This document shows, one piece after another, positions 1 through 9,368 of a stretch of DNA of 64,000 bases. Under the pieces are notes generated by a model. That model ran no database searches. It was not told where the DNA came from and was given only the letters and a program-made list of their open reading frames with translations. How positions within the stretch are numbered: position 1 is the stretch's first letter; each line of letters begins with the position of its first letter. The translations under genes and the position numbers were made by a program. Source of the stretch: Sulfitobacter donghicola DSW-25 = KCTC 12864 = JCM 14565 (lineage in GTDB: Bacteria > Pseudomonadota > Alphaproteobacteria > Rhodobacterales > Rhodobacteraceae); assembly GCF_000622405.1 (NCBI RefSeq), contig NZ_JASF01000005.1, positions 1,798,001 to 1,862,000 on the forward strand, given 5' to 3'.

Positions 1-3000
1 CAGGCTGACGGGCTTTAAAAGCTTTGTTGACCCTACTGATCTCGTTATTGCCGATGGGCTAACGGGTGTTGTTGGGCCGAACGGCTGTGGGAAATCGAAC
101 CTGCTGGAAGCCTTGCGTTGGGTGATGGGGGAAAACCGCCCAACCGCGATGCGGGGCGGCGGAATGGAGGATGTGATCTTTGCCGGTGCGGCGACACGTC
201 CGGCGCGCAACTTTGCCGAAGTTTCATTGCAGATTGATAACAGTGAACGGTTGGCGCCTGCGGGTTTCAACGACAGTGACAATCTGGATATCGTGCGCCG
301 GATTACGCGCGATGTTGGCAGCGCCTATAAGGCGGCGGGCAAAGACGTGCGCGCGCGGGATGTTCAGATGCTGTTTGCGGATGCCTCGACGGGTGCGCAT
401 TCGCCAGCGCTGGTACGGCAGGGCCAGATTAGCGAGCTGATCAACGCCAAGCCGAAAAACCGTCGTCGGATTTTGGAAGAGGCGGCTGGGATCTCGGGGC
501 TGTATGCGCGCCGTCACGAGGCCGAGCTAAAGCTGAATGGCGCAGAGACGAACCTTGCCCGTGTGGATGATGTGATCGAGCAGCTGGCGGCGCAGTTGGC
601 GCAACTGGCACGGCAGGCGCGGCAGGCTTCGCGGTATCGCGAGATCGGCGATCAATTGCGCCGTACCGAGGGCACGTTGCTGTACCGCCGTTGGCGTGAG
701 GCCGATGATGCGCGCGCGCGCGCCGAAGAGGAATTGCGGGCGCGGGTCACTGCGGCGGCGCAGGCCGAGGGGCTGGTGCGTTCGTCAGCTAAGGCGCGGC
801 AGGAGGCTGAGGATGCTTTGCCTGCGCTGCGCGAGGAAGACGCGATTGCGGCGGCGGTTGTACAGCGTTTGGTGGTGCAGCGCGACACGCTGAGCGATCA
901 GGAAAAGCGCGCCACAGCTTTGATCGAGACCTTGCAGGGGCGCATTGCGCAGCTGGCAAAGGATATCGACCGCGAAAGCGGGTTGAACCGCGATGCGGGT
1001 GAGACAATTGAGCGGCTGGAGTGGGAGGCCCGTGAGCTTTCCAAGGCGGGCGAGGGGCATGAGGCCGCGCTGGAGGCGGCTGCGGAAACGGCACGCGAAG
1101 CGGCTGCGGTTTTGCAATCGCGTGAGGCGGACCTGAGCCAGCAGACAGAAGACGTGGCACGATTGGCTGCGCGATATGGCTCGGCCGAGCGGTTGTTAGA
1201 GGACAGCCGCAAGACGCAGGCGAAATCCGAGGCCGAGGCGACCCGTGCGCGCGAGGCTGTGGAGGCCAGTGAGGCGGCTTTGGCCAAGGCGGCGAGTGAT
1301 TTTGATGCTGCGACAGTCGCGGAGGCCGCCGCTGTGGCGGCAGCAGAGGCAGCGGATGCGGCCTTGGTCGAAGCGGAGGAGGCGCGCGCGCAGACGCAGA
1401 CGCGTGAGGCGGAGGCACGCGGCGAGCGATCAGAGGCGGAGGGCGAGATGAACGCCTTGCGCGCCGAGACGACCGCGCTGGCAAAGCTGGTAGAGCGTGA
1501 CACAGCTGAGGGTGGGCAGATCCTTGACCGTTTGCAGGTTGAGCACGGGTTTGAAAAGGCGTTGGGCGCGGCATTGGCCGATGATCTGCGCGCGCCTGAG
1601 GTAGAGGCAGATGGCCCATCGGGGTGGTCTGCGCTGGCGGCTTATGCGGATGTGCAGGCTTTGCCAGATGGTGTGACGCCGCTGACCAATCACGTGTCTT
1701 GCCCTGATGTTTTGGGGCGGCGCATGGGGCAGATCGGATTGGTGGATGCGGATGATGGTCCGCGTTTGCAGGATGCGTTGAAACCGGGACAGCGGCTTGT
1801 CTCTCTTGAGGGGGATTTGTGGCGCTGGGACGGGTATCGCGCATGGGCCGAGGACGCGCCATCGGCTGCGGCGCTGCGGTTGCAGCAGTTGAACCGTCTG
1901 GAGGTTTTGAAGCAGTCGTTGGAGCAAGCCAGCCAGCGTGCGGAAGGTGCCCGTGCGGCACATGAGAGCCTGACCGCGCAACTTGCAGCGCAGACCGAAG
2001 CCGATAAACGCGCCCGCGAAGCGCGCCGTGATGCGGACCGTATGGTTGCTGATGCGGGCCGTGCGCTTAGCCGTGTTGAGGCGGATCGCAACCTTGCGGC
2101 GGGGCGGCTTGAGAGTTTGGGGCTGGCGGTGACGCGCCACGAGGAAGAGGCGATGGGTGCGCGCACGCGGGTTCTGGAGGCCGAGCGGGCCTTGGCCGAT
2201 CTGGGTGATCTGGGCGATGCGCGGGCTGCCGTGGAAGATTTGCGCATGACGGTTGAGGCGGCGCGGATCACCATGATGTCGCGCCGGTCTGGCCATGACG
2301 AATTGCGCCGCGAAGGCGAGGCGCGGTTGAAGCGGTCCCAAGAGGTCACGAAAGAGCTCAGCGGGTGGCGGCACCGTCTGGAAACGGCCGAGAAACGCAG
2401 TGCCGAGTTGGTGGAGCGCAAAGAGCAATCCGAGACGGAGCTGAAAGAGGCAGGCGCGGCGCCTGCGGAAATCGCGGCCAAGCGGGATGAGCTAGGGTCT
2501 GAGATCACGCGATCCGAGGCGCGCCGCGCTGAGGCGATAGACAAGCTATCGGGTGCTGAAACGGTGCTGCGAGAAACGACATTGGCGGAGCGTGAGGCCG
2601 AGCGCGCGGCATCCGAAGCCCGTGAGGCGCGCGCGAGGTCCGAGGCCCGCAGCGATGCGGCCAAAGAGACCGTTGCCGCCGCAGCCGAGCGGATCGCCGA
2701 GGACCAGCAGCTAACTCCGAACCAGTTGCTGACCCAACTGGATGTGAACCCCGATGAAATGCCAGGCGCAGAGGTGTTGGAGGCGGATGTGAACCGTCTG
2801 AAACGCCAGCGGGATTCTTTGGGGGCGGTGAACCTGCGCGCCGAAGAGGACGCGAAGGAAGTTCAGGAAGAACACGACGGTTTGGTCAATGAAAAGGCCG
2901 ACCTTGAGGAGGCGATCAAGACGCTGCGATCGGGTATCGCGAGCCTGAACCGCGAAGGGCGCGAACGGTTGCTGACGGCGTTTGAGCAGGTGAATTCGAA

Positions 3001-3439
3001 CTTTTCGCTGTTGTTCACCCATCTGTTCGGCGGGGGCGAGGCCAATCTGGTGATGGTCGAATCCGAAGACCCGCTGGAAGCTGGCCTAGAAATCATGTGC
3101 CAACCACCGGGCAAAAAGCTGAGCACGTTGAGTTTGCTGTCGGGGGGGGAGCAGACGTTGACGGCGATGGCGCTGATCTTTGCTGTGTTTTTGGCCAACC
3201 CTGCGCCGATCTGTGTTTTGGATGAGGTCGACGCGCCGCTGGATGATGCCAACGTGACGCGGTTCTGCGATCTGTTGGACGAGATGTGCCGCCAGACCGA
3301 CACGCGGTTTTTGATCATCACGCACCATGCGGTGACGATGGCGCGGATGGATCGCCTATTCGGTGTGACCATGGCCGAGCAGGGCGTGAGCCAGCTGGTG
3401 TCGGTCGATCTGAAAAAGGCGGAAACGCTGGTCGCGTAA
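1..3439 (+). CDS. smc: Chromosome segregation ATPase SMC (5' end cut by window)
   Basis: SMC forms the two-armed ATPase of the condensin complex that compacts and segregates the chromosome with ScpA and ScpB. The reading frame is open from the first base of the window, so only a few N-terminal residues are missing; 1145 residues are visible, matching the roughly 1150 expected. The Walker A motif GPNGCGKSN lies at visible residues 25-33. Two long Glu/Ala/Arg-rich coiled coils flank a hinge at about residues 515-640. Near the C terminus are the ABC signature LSGGEQTLTAM (about residue 1045) and the Walker B/D-loop stretch VLDEVDAPLDDAN. All ATPase motifs are intact. An internal ATG at 113 lies after the P-loop and is not the start. 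Identification is firm. Confidence 0.97.
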   Translation, partial: RLTGFKSFVDPTDLVIADGLTGVVGPNGCGKSNLLEALRWVMGENRPTAMRGGGMEDVIFAGAATRPARNFAEVSLQIDNSERLAPAGFNDSDNLDIVRRITRDVGSAYKAAGKDVRARDVQMLFADASTGAHSPALVRQGQISELINAKPKNRRRILEEAAGISGLYARRHEAELKLNGAETNLARVDDVIEQLAAQLAQLARQARQASRYREIGDQLRRTEGTLLYRRWREADDARARAEEELRARVTAAAQAEGLVRSSAKARQEAEDALPALREEDAIAAAVVQRLVVQRDTLSDQEKRATALIETLQGRIAQLAKDIDRESGLNRDAGETIERLEWEARELSKAGEGHEAALEAAAETAREAAAVLQSREADLSQQTEDVARLAARYGSAERLLEDSRKTQAKSEAEATRAREAVEASEAALAKAASDFDAATVAEAAAVAAAEAADAALVEAEEARAQTQTREAEARGERSEAEGEMNALRAETTALAKLVERDTAEGGQILDRLQVEHGFEKALGAALADDLRAPEVEADGPSGWSALAAYADVQALPDGVTPLTNHVSCPDVLGRRMGQIGLVDADDGPRLQDALKPGQRLVSLEGDLWRWDGYRAWAEDAPSAAALRLQQLNRLEVLKQSLEQASQRAEGARAAHESLTAQLAAQTEADKRAREARRDADRMVADAGRALSRVEADRNLAAGRLESLGLAVTRHEEEAMGARTRVLEAERALADLGDLGDARAAVEDLRMTVEAARITMMSRRSGHDELRREGEARLKRSQEVTKELSGWRHRLETAEKRSAELVERKEQSETELKEAGAAPAEIAAKRDELGSEITRSEARRAEAIDKLSGAETVLRETTLAEREAERAASEAREARARSEARSDAAKETVAAAAERIAEDQQLTPNQLLTQLDVNPDEMPGAEVLEADVNRLKRQRDSLGAVNLRAEEDAKEVQEEHDGLVNEKADLEEAIKTLRSGIASLNREGRERLLTAFEQVNSNFSLLFTHLFGGGEANLVMVESEDPLEAGLEIMCQPPGKKLSTLSLLSGGEQTLTAMALIFAVFLANPAPICVLDEVDAPLDDANVTRFCDLLDEMCRQTDTRFLIITHHAVTMARMDRLFGVTMAEQGVSQLVSVDLKKAETLVA

Positions 3440-3481
3440 ACGTGCGTGGCTTGTGTGGGTAACTGCGCCTAGGCTGGCGGT

Positions 3482-3829
3482 ATGAAAATACTATTTGCCT
3501 TGCTGCTTTTCCCGACCCTCACCTTTGCGGATGAATTCAAATCGCTTTCTGGCGATGAGGCGCTCAGCCGTGATGAGGTTGTCGCGCTGACCAGCAACCA
3601 TAAACTGGAATTTTACGAGGGGGGCGTTTCGCATTTCTCGGTCGGGGGGGCGTATAGCTATGCTTATGAGGGCGGCGGCACGGCCTTTGGCAGTTTTGTG
3701 GTTGAGAACGACGGTTTGGTCTGTATCGCCTACCGCAACGGGCGTTCGCGGTGTGATCGCTATGTGCGCAGTCACGGTAGGGTGGTGATGTTAACGCAAA
3801 GCGGTGAACGCTTTGCGATTAGGCCTTAG
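3482..3829 (+). CDS. Small secreted protein of unknown function
   Basis: This 115-residue protein begins with a clear signal peptide (MKILFALLLFPTLTFA, probable cleavage after TFA before DEF), so it is probably periplasmic. The mature part is rich in Gly, Tyr and Ser, has the segment GGAYSYAYEGGGTAFGSF, and carries two Cys that could form a disulfide. I do not recognise a family with a known activity. It follows smc by about 40 bp and its last 11 bases overlap the 3' end of the convergent rhodanese gene. The start is the only ATG preceding the signal peptide; the upstream region has a weak purine-rich stretch (GGCGGT). Confidence 0.7.
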   Translation: MKILFALLLFPTLTFADEFKSLSGDEALSRDEVVALTSNHKLEFYEGGVSHFSVGGAYSYAYEGGGTAFGSFVVENDGLVCIAYRNGRSRCDRYVRSHGRVVMLTQSGERFAIRP

Positions 3830-4217
3830 GCTCGGCATGCTCAACAGGGCCGCCAGCGGCCTCCCATGTGCTGAACCCTTCTTTGAGGTGGGCCGCGTCA
3901 AAGCCCATATCCTGTAGCGTTGCGGTAGAAATCGCAGAGCGCCAGCCAGAGGCGCAGTGGAAGACGAATTTCTTGTCCTGCGCAAACACCTCTTTGAAAT
4001 AAGGGCTGTCGGGGTCGACCCAAAATTCCAGCATCCCGCGTGGGCAGTGGAAGCTGCCAGGGATATAGCCAGTGCGTTGGCGTTCGCGGGGGTCGCGGAT
4101 ATCGACGATCTGAACGGTGGGGTCGTTCACCATGGCGATTGCATCTGCGGTTTCGATCTCTTCGATACGCGCGCGGGCGTTAGCGACCATTTGGGCGGCG
4201 GTTATTTTCAGGCTCAT
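3819..4217 (-). CDS. Rhodanese-like domain protein
   Basis: Single-domain rhodanese (132 residues), a family that moves sulfane sulfur through a persulfide on an active-site Cys. The active-site loop HCASGWRS contains the Cys and the Arg expected of the CxxGxR cradle, and the IVDIRDPRE segment is the usual CH2A-like rhodanese motif. The start chosen is the ATG at 4217 (MSLKITAAQ), which overlaps the stop of the upstream transglycosylase gene as ATGA, so the two are probably translationally coupled; a GGAAG site lies about 11 bases upstream. An upstream in-frame start would add 16 residues inside the neighbour's coding region. The physiological sulfur acceptor is unknown. Confidence 0.9.
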   Translation of the reverse strand: MSLKITAAQMVANARARIEEIETADAIAMVNDPTVQIVDIRDPRERQRTGYIPGSFHCPRGMLEFWVDPDSPYFKEVFAQDKKFVFHCASGWRSAISTATLQDMGFDAAHLKEGFSTWEAAGGPVEHAEPKA

Positions 4218-5404
4218 GGGGTGGTTCTTCCTTCGAGTTTTGAGAGGAACGCAGGTGTTGGCCATGCATCTGCCGGTACTTTGAAGCGTTGCTGTTCTTT
4301 TTGAACGGCCGTTCTGGTTTTTGCGCCCAGAATGCCATCGACTTTTCCAACGTCATGGCCCCGTTTGCGCAAAGCGCGTTGCAGACGTTTCATCTGGTTC
4401 CCGCTGAGACCTTTTTCGGGTTTGCCTGCATTGTACACTTGGGCGCCATTCAGGCGGGTGGCGAAATAGGCGGCGGTCAGCACGTAGGTAAAGCTTTGGT
4501 TCCATTCGAAATAGACGTCAAAGTTCGGGTAGGTCAGGAAGGCGGGGCCGCGCCGCCCTTGGGGTAGGATCAGCGATGCAGGCAGGTTGCTGGACAGGCG
4601 GCCATCGCGGGGTTTTACACCCAATGCAGCCCAGTCGCGTGCGCGTTTTTTGGTGTTGAGGCCGGTCAGGGACCAGTCGAAATCTTGAGGGACGATGACC
4701 TCGTCGATCCACGGCTCACCCGCGCGCCAGCCGAGGGATGAGAGCATTTTGCCCCCCGACATCAGCGCATCTGGCGCAGAGGTTTTCAGGCTAACGCGAC
4801 CATCGCCGTCACCATCGGTGCCGTTTTCCAGAATGTCGTGGGGTAGCATTTGCACCATGCCGATTTCACCCGCCCAAGCGCCAGTGGTCTTGGAGGGGCT
4901 GAATTCACCCCGTTTATACAGCTCCATCGCGGCAAAGATTTGCGGGCGGAACAATTCGGGGCGGCGGCAATCATGGGCAAGGGTCACCAGCGCGTTGGCG
5001 GTGTTAAAGTTCCCTTGGATTGAGCCAAAGTCGGTTTCAAAGGCCCAAAAGGCCAGCAGGACGCCACGGTCGACGCCATAGCGGCTTTGGATACGGTCAA
5101 AGACGCGTTTGTATTTCTGGCCGTTGCTGCGGCCGCGGTTGATGCGGTCATTTGAAATCAGGCGGCGCGAGAAGTCGACGAACGGGCGTTGGAAGACACC
5201 TTGGGATTGGTCCGCGCGGATCACGGCGGGATCACGGCGCACGCCTTTCAGGAAATTGGTGGCGGTGGTTTTGTCGATGCGATGTTTGGGGGCTTCGTTG
5301 ATCAGACCCTGTAGGAAGCTGTTGAAATTGCCTCCGCATGCTGACTGGGCAAGGGCGGGAAGGGGAGAGAGGGCCAAAAGGGCCGCGAGGAAAATAGAGC
5401 GCAT
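4214..5404 (-). CDS. Lytic murein transglycosylase, MltB/SLT_2 family
   Basis: Periplasmic peptidoglycan lyase that cleaves the MurNAc-GlcNAc bond with formation of a 1,6-anhydro product. The 396-residue protein has a signal peptide (MRSIFLAALLALSPLPALAQ), an SLT_2 catalytic domain with the general acid Glu at about residue 123 in FWAFETDFGSIQGN, and the GEIGMVQMLP substrate-groove motif. The last 60 or so residues form a PG_binding_1 domain (LQRALRKRGHDVGKVDGILG). It is the first gene of a two-gene unit with the rhodanese. Absence of a lipobox distinguishes it from classic MltB lipoproteins; the soluble periplasmic form is usual in alphaproteobacteria. Confidence 0.93.
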   Translation of the reverse strand: MRSIFLAALLALSPLPALAQSACGGNFNSFLQGLINEAPKHRIDKTTATNFLKGVRRDPAVIRADQSQGVFQRPFVDFSRRLISNDRINRGRSNGQKYKRVFDRIQSRYGVDRGVLLAFWAFETDFGSIQGNFNTANALVTLAHDCRRPELFRPQIFAAMELYKRGEFSPSKTTGAWAGEIGMVQMLPHDILENGTDGDGDGRVSLKTSAPDALMSGGKMLSSLGWRAGEPWIDEVIVPQDFDWSLTGLNTKKRARDWAALGVKPRDGRLSSNLPASLILPQGRRGPAFLTYPNFDVYFEWNQSFTYVLTAAYFATRLNGAQVYNAGKPEKGLSGNQMKRLQRALRKRGHDVGKVDGILGAKTRTAVQKEQQRFKVPADAWPTPAFLSKLEGRTTP

Positions 5405-5427
5405 TAAGAACCTTTGAGTTTACGTAT

Positions 5428-6336
5428 CTATATAAGGGCCAGCAGAATGGTTAGCCCCAGCATCATGCCCCAAGCCTGCCAAAGCACGCGCAGAGATGCA
5501 TCGATTTCTTTGGGTCCGATGATGCGTGCTCCGCTGCCGCCGACCCAAGGGAAATCCTGCATTTTGCCATCATAGGCGCGCGGGCCCGCTAATGCTACAC
5601 CTATGGCGCGTGCCATTGCGGCTTCGGGCCAGCCTGCATTGGGCGAGCGGTGGAGTTTGGCGTCACGCGAGATGGCGCGCAGGGAGGTGATGACGCCTGT
5701 GGGGAGTGCGATTAGCACAGAGGTGAGCCGTGCAGGCAGGATGTTCATCGCGTCATCCATCAGTGCGGCTGCTTTGCCAAAGCGTTCGTATTGTGGTGTG
5801 CGATAGCCGATCATGCTGTCGGCGGTATTCACGATTTTATATATCAGGAGTCCGGGCAGGCCTGCGACGAGGAACCAGAAGGCGGGTGCAATCACCCCGT
5901 CCGACAGGTTTTCCGCCGCGCTTTCGATCGCGGAGCGGGCTGTGGCGGATTGATCCATTTGCGCGGTGTCGCGGCTGACGATCATAGAAACGGCGCGACG
6001 ACCATCGCCAAGGGAGACCCGCAAGCCATCCGCGACAGCGGCGACATGTTGCACCAGTGATCGTTGGGCCAGCAGGATGCACACAACGATCACCTGTACC
6101 ACGCCGCCAAGCGCGCTAAGCCCCCAGCCCAGCAAAGCAGCGCCTCCCATTAGCAAAAGCAGCGCAAGGATACCGGCCAATATGCTGGTCTTATCCGTGT
6201 TCAGCTCTTTGTCCAAAAAACCAACGGCGCGGCCCATCAGAACCGCAGGGTGGGGCAGGCGCGACCAAAGCCATCTGGGCTCGCCCATTGCGGCATCCAG
6301 CAGCATCGCAAGGGCGAGGATCAGGGGCGCGCTCAT
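5428..6336 (-). CDS. cbiB: Adenosylcobinamide-phosphate synthase CbiB/CobD
   Basis: Integral membrane enzyme of adenosylcobalamin synthesis that attaches the aminopropanol(-phosphate) arm to adenosylcobyric acid. The 302-residue product is highly hydrophobic with several membrane spans and contains family stretches such as [39 protein letters not shown] and [18 protein letters not shown]. The start at 6336 (MSAPLILAL) forms an ATGA overlap with the stop of cobC; longer in-frame starts lie within cobC. It works on the product of its neighbour: CobC makes the aminopropanol phosphate and CbiB adds it. The gene is called cobD in Pseudomonas-style nomenclature. Confidence 0.95.
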   Translation of the reverse strand: MSAPLILALAMLLDAAMGEPRWLWSRLPHPAVLMGRAVGFLDKELNTDKTSILAGILALLLLMGGAALLGWGLSALGGVVQVIVVCILLAQRSLVQHVAAVADGLRVSLGDGRRAVSMIVSRDTAQMDQSATARSAIESAAENLSDGVIAPAFWFLVAGLPGLLIYKIVNTADSMIGYRTPQYERFGKAAALMDDAMNILPARLTSVLIALPTGVITSLRAISRDAKLHRSPNAGWPEAAMARAIGVALAGPRAYDGKMQDFPWVGGSGARIIGPKEIDASLRVLWQAWGMMLGLTILLALI

Positions 6337-7280
6337 GCGAGTGCGGCCTCTAGCCGGTTCCATTGGTGCGGCGCGGGCAGGCCAAGGCGCAGCCATTGGG
6401 GATTATAGGGAAAGACCCTGCTCCAGATCTGGTGCTGTGCGAGGCGGGTTTGAAATGCGGGTGCATCGGCCACGTGATAGAGCCGGAAAAGGGATGTGCC
6501 GCCGACCAGTTTGGCGCCGCGGGGTGTCATCAACGCGTCCAATCGGGTGGCATCGTTTGCCAGCCTTTGGCGTGTGGTTTCGGCCCATGTGTGGTCCGTC
6601 AACGCCCGTGCGCCAATCTCTAAGGCGGGGCCAGCGACGGGCCAAGGGCCTAGCATTTGTTGCAATTGTTCGATCAGATCGGGAGAGCCGATTGCAAAGC
6701 CAAGGCGCAGCCCCGCGAGGCCCCAAAATTTGCCAAAGCTTTTGAGGACAATGGTGTTTGGCTCTTGGGTTAGATCAATCAGGGACGCCTCTGGCATAAC
6801 GTCACAAAAGCTTTCGTCGATGATGCGCAGAGGGGCATCGAGATCGCAGGCGGAAAAGACACGGCCATCGGGGTTGTTGGGATGTACGATGACCTGCGCA
6901 GTTGCGCCTTGTGCGCTGTTGGTCACGCGCCAACCTGCCCCGTCAAAGGCGGCTGCGTGTTCGTTATAGGTGGGGGCCGCGATGTGAACCTGACCAGCAG
7001 GCCGTAGGCGAGGGATCATCGCGATGGGTGCGGATGCACCAGGGGTTGCTAGCACAGCGGCTGTGTCGGGGATGTTCCAAAAGGATCGCGCTGCCTTGAT
7101 TAGCGCGTCTTGGGCGGTGCGGTCGGGCAGGGCGGTCCATGCATCTGCGGTGGTTTCGCCTATGGGATAGCTTTGGGGGTTGATACCGGTAGACAGATCC
7201 ATCCAATCGGCGCGTGTGCCGCCGAATGTTTTGGCGGCATCGTCTAATCCGCCGCCGTGATCACGTTTTCTCTGCGCCAC
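6333..7280 (-). CDS. cobC: Threonine-phosphate decarboxylase (cobalamin synthesis)
   Basis: PLP enzyme of the class I/II aminotransferase fold that decarboxylates L-threonine phosphate to (R)-1-amino-2-propanol phosphate for the lower cobalamin loop. It has 315 residues. The PLP-binding Lys is about residue 184 in the segment [18 protein letters not shown], and the cofactor Asp/Asn motif HPNNPDGR is present. The start is GTG at 7280 ([10 protein letters not shown]) with GAGG about 10 bases upstream. First gene of the cobC-cbiB pair. No cobalamin riboswitch is evident in the 172 bp upstream, so regulation is not visible here. Confidence 0.92.
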   Translation of the reverse strand: MAQRKRDHGGGLDDAAKTFGGTRADWMDLSTGINPQSYPIGETTADAWTALPDRTAQDALIKAARSFWNIPDTAAVLATPGASAPIAMIPRLRPAGQVHIAAPTYNEHAAAFDGAGWRVTNSAQGATAQVIVHPNNPDGRVFSACDLDAPLRIIDESFCDVMPEASLIDLTQEPNTIVLKSFGKFWGLAGLRLGFAIGSPDLIEQLQQMLGPWPVAGPALEIGARALTDHTWAETTRQRLANDATRLDALMTPRGAKLVGGTSLFRLYHVADAPAFQTRLAQHQIWSRVFPYNPQWLRLGLPAPHQWNRLEAALA

Positions 7281-7452
7281 TGAGTTTACCTCACCCCACT
7301 ATGATGGGCTATTTTCAGCCCGTTTCCCCTTTTCCAAATCTGAATTTGGACTAATTATCAATAGATCGTTATCTTTGAAGGATAAAAGTGCCTTTCCGCT
7401 GAGACTTTTGTACAATCGTTTCAGTAGACTGCTGGCCTAGGAGTTCGTTAAT

Positions 7453-7848
7453 ATGACTAATGACCCATCCCAAACCCCACAGGTGTTGATCGTGGAAAGC
7501 GTGCCAGAGCTTGCTATTGTGTGGCAAAACCACTTGCTGCGCCAAGGGATGAGTGCGACCTATGTCACGTCTCAAGAAGATGCGATTGCGCATTTGACGG
7601 CGCATAAAACCGATATTCTGATTCTGGATTTAGTTGTTGAGGAAGGGTCTGCGTTGGCGATATCGGATTACGCCAATTATCGACAGCCCGACGCGCAGGT
7701 GATTTTTGTAACAAACACCAGCTTCTTTTCAGACGGATCGATCTTTGCCCATTCGGCAAATGCACGCGCATTTATTCAAAGCAATACACCGCCAGAGGAT
7801 TTGGCGGCGATGGTTGCCCATTACGGAGCCGAGCGGCGCGCGAGCTAG
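7453..7848 (+). CDS. Degenerate CheY-like receiver domain protein
   Basis: A stand-alone 131-residue receiver-like domain. The fold can be followed: beta-1 VLIVES, beta-3 DILILDLVV with a candidate phospho-acceptor Asp near residue 59, beta-4 VIFVTNTS with the switch Thr. Two conserved positions are altered: the acidic pair after beta-1 is Glu-Ser instead of Asp-Asp, and the invariant beta-5 Lys (normally in K-P) is missing, the corresponding segment reading AFIQSNTPPEDL. This suggests weak or no phosphorylation, or a pseudo-receiver that signals by protein contact. There is no output domain and no adjacent kinase. Its last four bases overlap the convergent GST gene. An AGGAG site precedes the ATG. 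Confidence 0.75.
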   Translation: MTNDPSQTPQVLIVESVPELAIVWQNHLLRQGMSATYVTSQEDAIAHLTAHKTDILILDLVVEEGSALAISDYANYRQPDAQVIFVTNTSFFSDGSIFAHSANARAFIQSNTPPEDLAAMVAHYGAERRAS

Positions 7849-8819
7849 TCGCGGCCGTGGGGTTCATCCCAGTCAATAACCGGATTTATCGGTAAGATCC
7901 TGTTCGGATTTATCGTATCATGGCTATAGTGATAGTGGCGTGTGATATGGTCAAAGTGGATCGTTTCAGCGATGCCTTCCCATTGATATAATTCGCGCGT
8001 GTAGGCCCATAGGTTCGGGTAATCTATGATCCGGCGCCGATTACATTTGAAGTGTTGGTGATAGACGAGGTCAAACCGCACCAGTGTGGTGAACAGGCGC
8101 CAGTCGGCTTCGGTGATGCGATCGCCCATCAGGTAGCGGTTTTGGGACAGCAGGTTTTCCAACCAATCCAGAGTTTCGAACAACGGGTAAACGGCATCGT
8201 CATAGGCGGTTTGGGTGGTTGCAAAGCCTGATTTATAAACGCCATTGTTCAACGCGTTATAGATGCGATCATTCACGGGTTCGATTTCGGCCCTTAGATC
8301 GGTTGGCCAATAATCATCTGTGTTACCGGTGATTTGGTTAAAGGCGCTGTTCATCATGCGGATGATTTCTGAGGATTCGTTTGAAACGATGGTTTCGCGT
8401 TCCTTGTCCCACAGGATTGGGACCGTGACGCGACCCGTAAAGTCAGGAACTGCGCGGGTGTAGATATCGCGGGCAAAGGGCAGGCCGAACAGGCTGTCTC
8501 CTGTGGTGCCATCGAAGTCAGCTCCAAATGTCCAGCCGTCGCCCAGCATGTCGGGGTGAACAACGGATACGTCGATCAGATCATCCAGCTGCTTGAGGCT
8601 GCGAAAGATCAGTGCGCGGTGGGCCCAAGGGCAGGCGTGACTGACATACAGGTGGTAACGGCCAGCTTGGGCTTGGAAACCCGCCTCGCCGCTGGGGCCT
8701 GCGCTGCCGTCTGGGGTGATCCAGTTACGAAAGCCGGCTTCTTGGCGTTTGAACGCGCCGCCGGTTTCTTTGGTCTGGTACCAGCTGTCGTGCCATTTGC
8801 CGTCAATAAGAAGTCCCAC
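7845..8819 (-). CDS. Glutathionyl-hydroquinone reductase-like GST (YqjG/Xi class)
   Basis: Xi-class glutathione transferases reduce glutathionyl-hydroquinones using an active-site Cys. The product (324 residues) contains the class motif HACPWAHR with the catalytic Cys at about residue 63 and the C-terminal helical domain with GDRITEADWRLFTTLVRFD, plus the FDLVYHQHFKCN segment typical of YqjG/ECM4 proteins. I placed the start at GTG 8819 (GLLIDGKWHDSW) because GGAG lies seven bases upstream and family members begin at this point; an in-frame start at 8888 would add 23 residues without a ribosome site. It probably protects against quinones or handles aromatic-compound intermediates. Confidence 0.9.
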   Translation of the reverse strand: MGLLIDGKWHDSWYQTKETGGAFKRQEAGFRNWITPDGSAGPSGEAGFQAQAGRYHLYVSHACPWAHRALIFRSLKQLDDLIDVSVVHPDMLGDGWTFGADFDGTTGDSLFGLPFARDIYTRAVPDFTGRVTVPILWDKERETIVSNESSEIIRMMNSAFNQITGNTDDYWPTDLRAEIEPVNDRIYNALNNGVYKSGFATTQTAYDDAVYPLFETLDWLENLLSQNRYLMGDRITEADWRLFTTLVRFDLVYHQHFKCNRRRIIDYPNLWAYTRELYQWEGIAETIHFDHITRHYHYSHDTINPNRILPINPVIDWDEPHGRD

Positions 8820-8992
8820 GGGGTGTCTCCAATTCCGTTGATTAGCAAAAGTGTAACTTCGAGGGTTTAAAATGCGTAGCTGTATCAAAGCGCAGAGTTG
8901 CTGCGAAAATGCACAGAGAAATTAAATTCCAAAACGGGGTTGATCTGGGTAATTAATGAAATAGCCTTTTGTGGGTTAACGAAGGACGAATC

Positions 8993-9322
8993 ATGGATAT
9001 CTTTTTGCCAGAGGGTTTTGAGCCCAGCCAGACCAGAACGCCAAAGAGCCGCCCTGCGCGCAATCGGAAGCTATCTGTAGAGGCGGGCGGTATTCATTAT
9101 CCGATCCTGCGCCGATGGGAGACGGGATTTGCCGCGGCGGCGGACAAGGTGTCGAACTTGTCCGGTGTTGTGAATATGTTTGAAGGGGCTGAGCATGTTC
9201 ATCAGCTTTTGATCACTGGCCAAGAGGTGGTCGACGATCAGGTGGTGTTTTCAGTGAAACAGGCGGTTGAGCCGCAGTATAATTCCCGCGCCGAAGGCAA
9301 GCTCCGCCCTGCAGTCGGGTGA
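8993..9322 (+). CDS. Conserved-looking small protein of unknown function
   Basis: This 109-residue protein (start MDIFLPEGF, with AAGGA nine bases upstream) is Arg/Lys-rich near the N terminus and then shows a short amphipathic pattern (YPILRRWETGFAAAADK, VVNMFEGAEHVHQ). It has no signal peptide or membrane span. I do not recognise the family with certainty. It is transcribed away from the GST gene and ends before a stem-loop shared with the convergent aminotransferase gene. The reading frame uses codons like its neighbours, which supports that it is real. Confidence 0.65.
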   Translation: MDIFLPEGFEPSQTRTPKSRPARNRKLSVEAGGIHYPILRRWETGFAAAADKVSNLSGVVNMFEGAEHVHQLLITGQEVVDDQVVFSVKQAVEPQYNSRAEGKLRPAVG

Positions 9323-9338
9323 TGCCGTTGGGGCGGTA

Positions 9339-9359
9339 GGGTGCCCGTGGTGGGCACCC
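9339..9359. terminator. Stem-loop between convergent genes
   Basis: Arms GGGTGCCC and GGGCACCC form a perfect 8-bp stem with a 5-nt loop between the 3' ends of the small unknown gene (+) and the aminotransferase gene (-). There is no clear T-tract on either side, so it could end transcripts only weakly or stabilise 3' ends. Confidence 0.45.
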
Positions 9360-9368
9360 AAGCTATTG

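Noticed and set aside
789..1961. 390-codon minus-strand frame within smc
   Set aside because: Antisense shadow of the Ala/Glu-rich coiled coil; product is Pro/His/Arg-rich and low complexity.
7281..7452. Search for a cobalamin riboswitch upstream of cobC
   Set aside because: No B12-box-like sequence or conserved structured element seen in the 172 bp.
8873..8926. 17-codon Cys-rich open frame (MRSCIKAQSCCENAQRN) upstream of the small unknown gene
   Set aside because: GAGG lies at possible spacing, but the frame is too short for judgement and no regulated gene pattern follows; could be revisited as a leader peptide if conserved.
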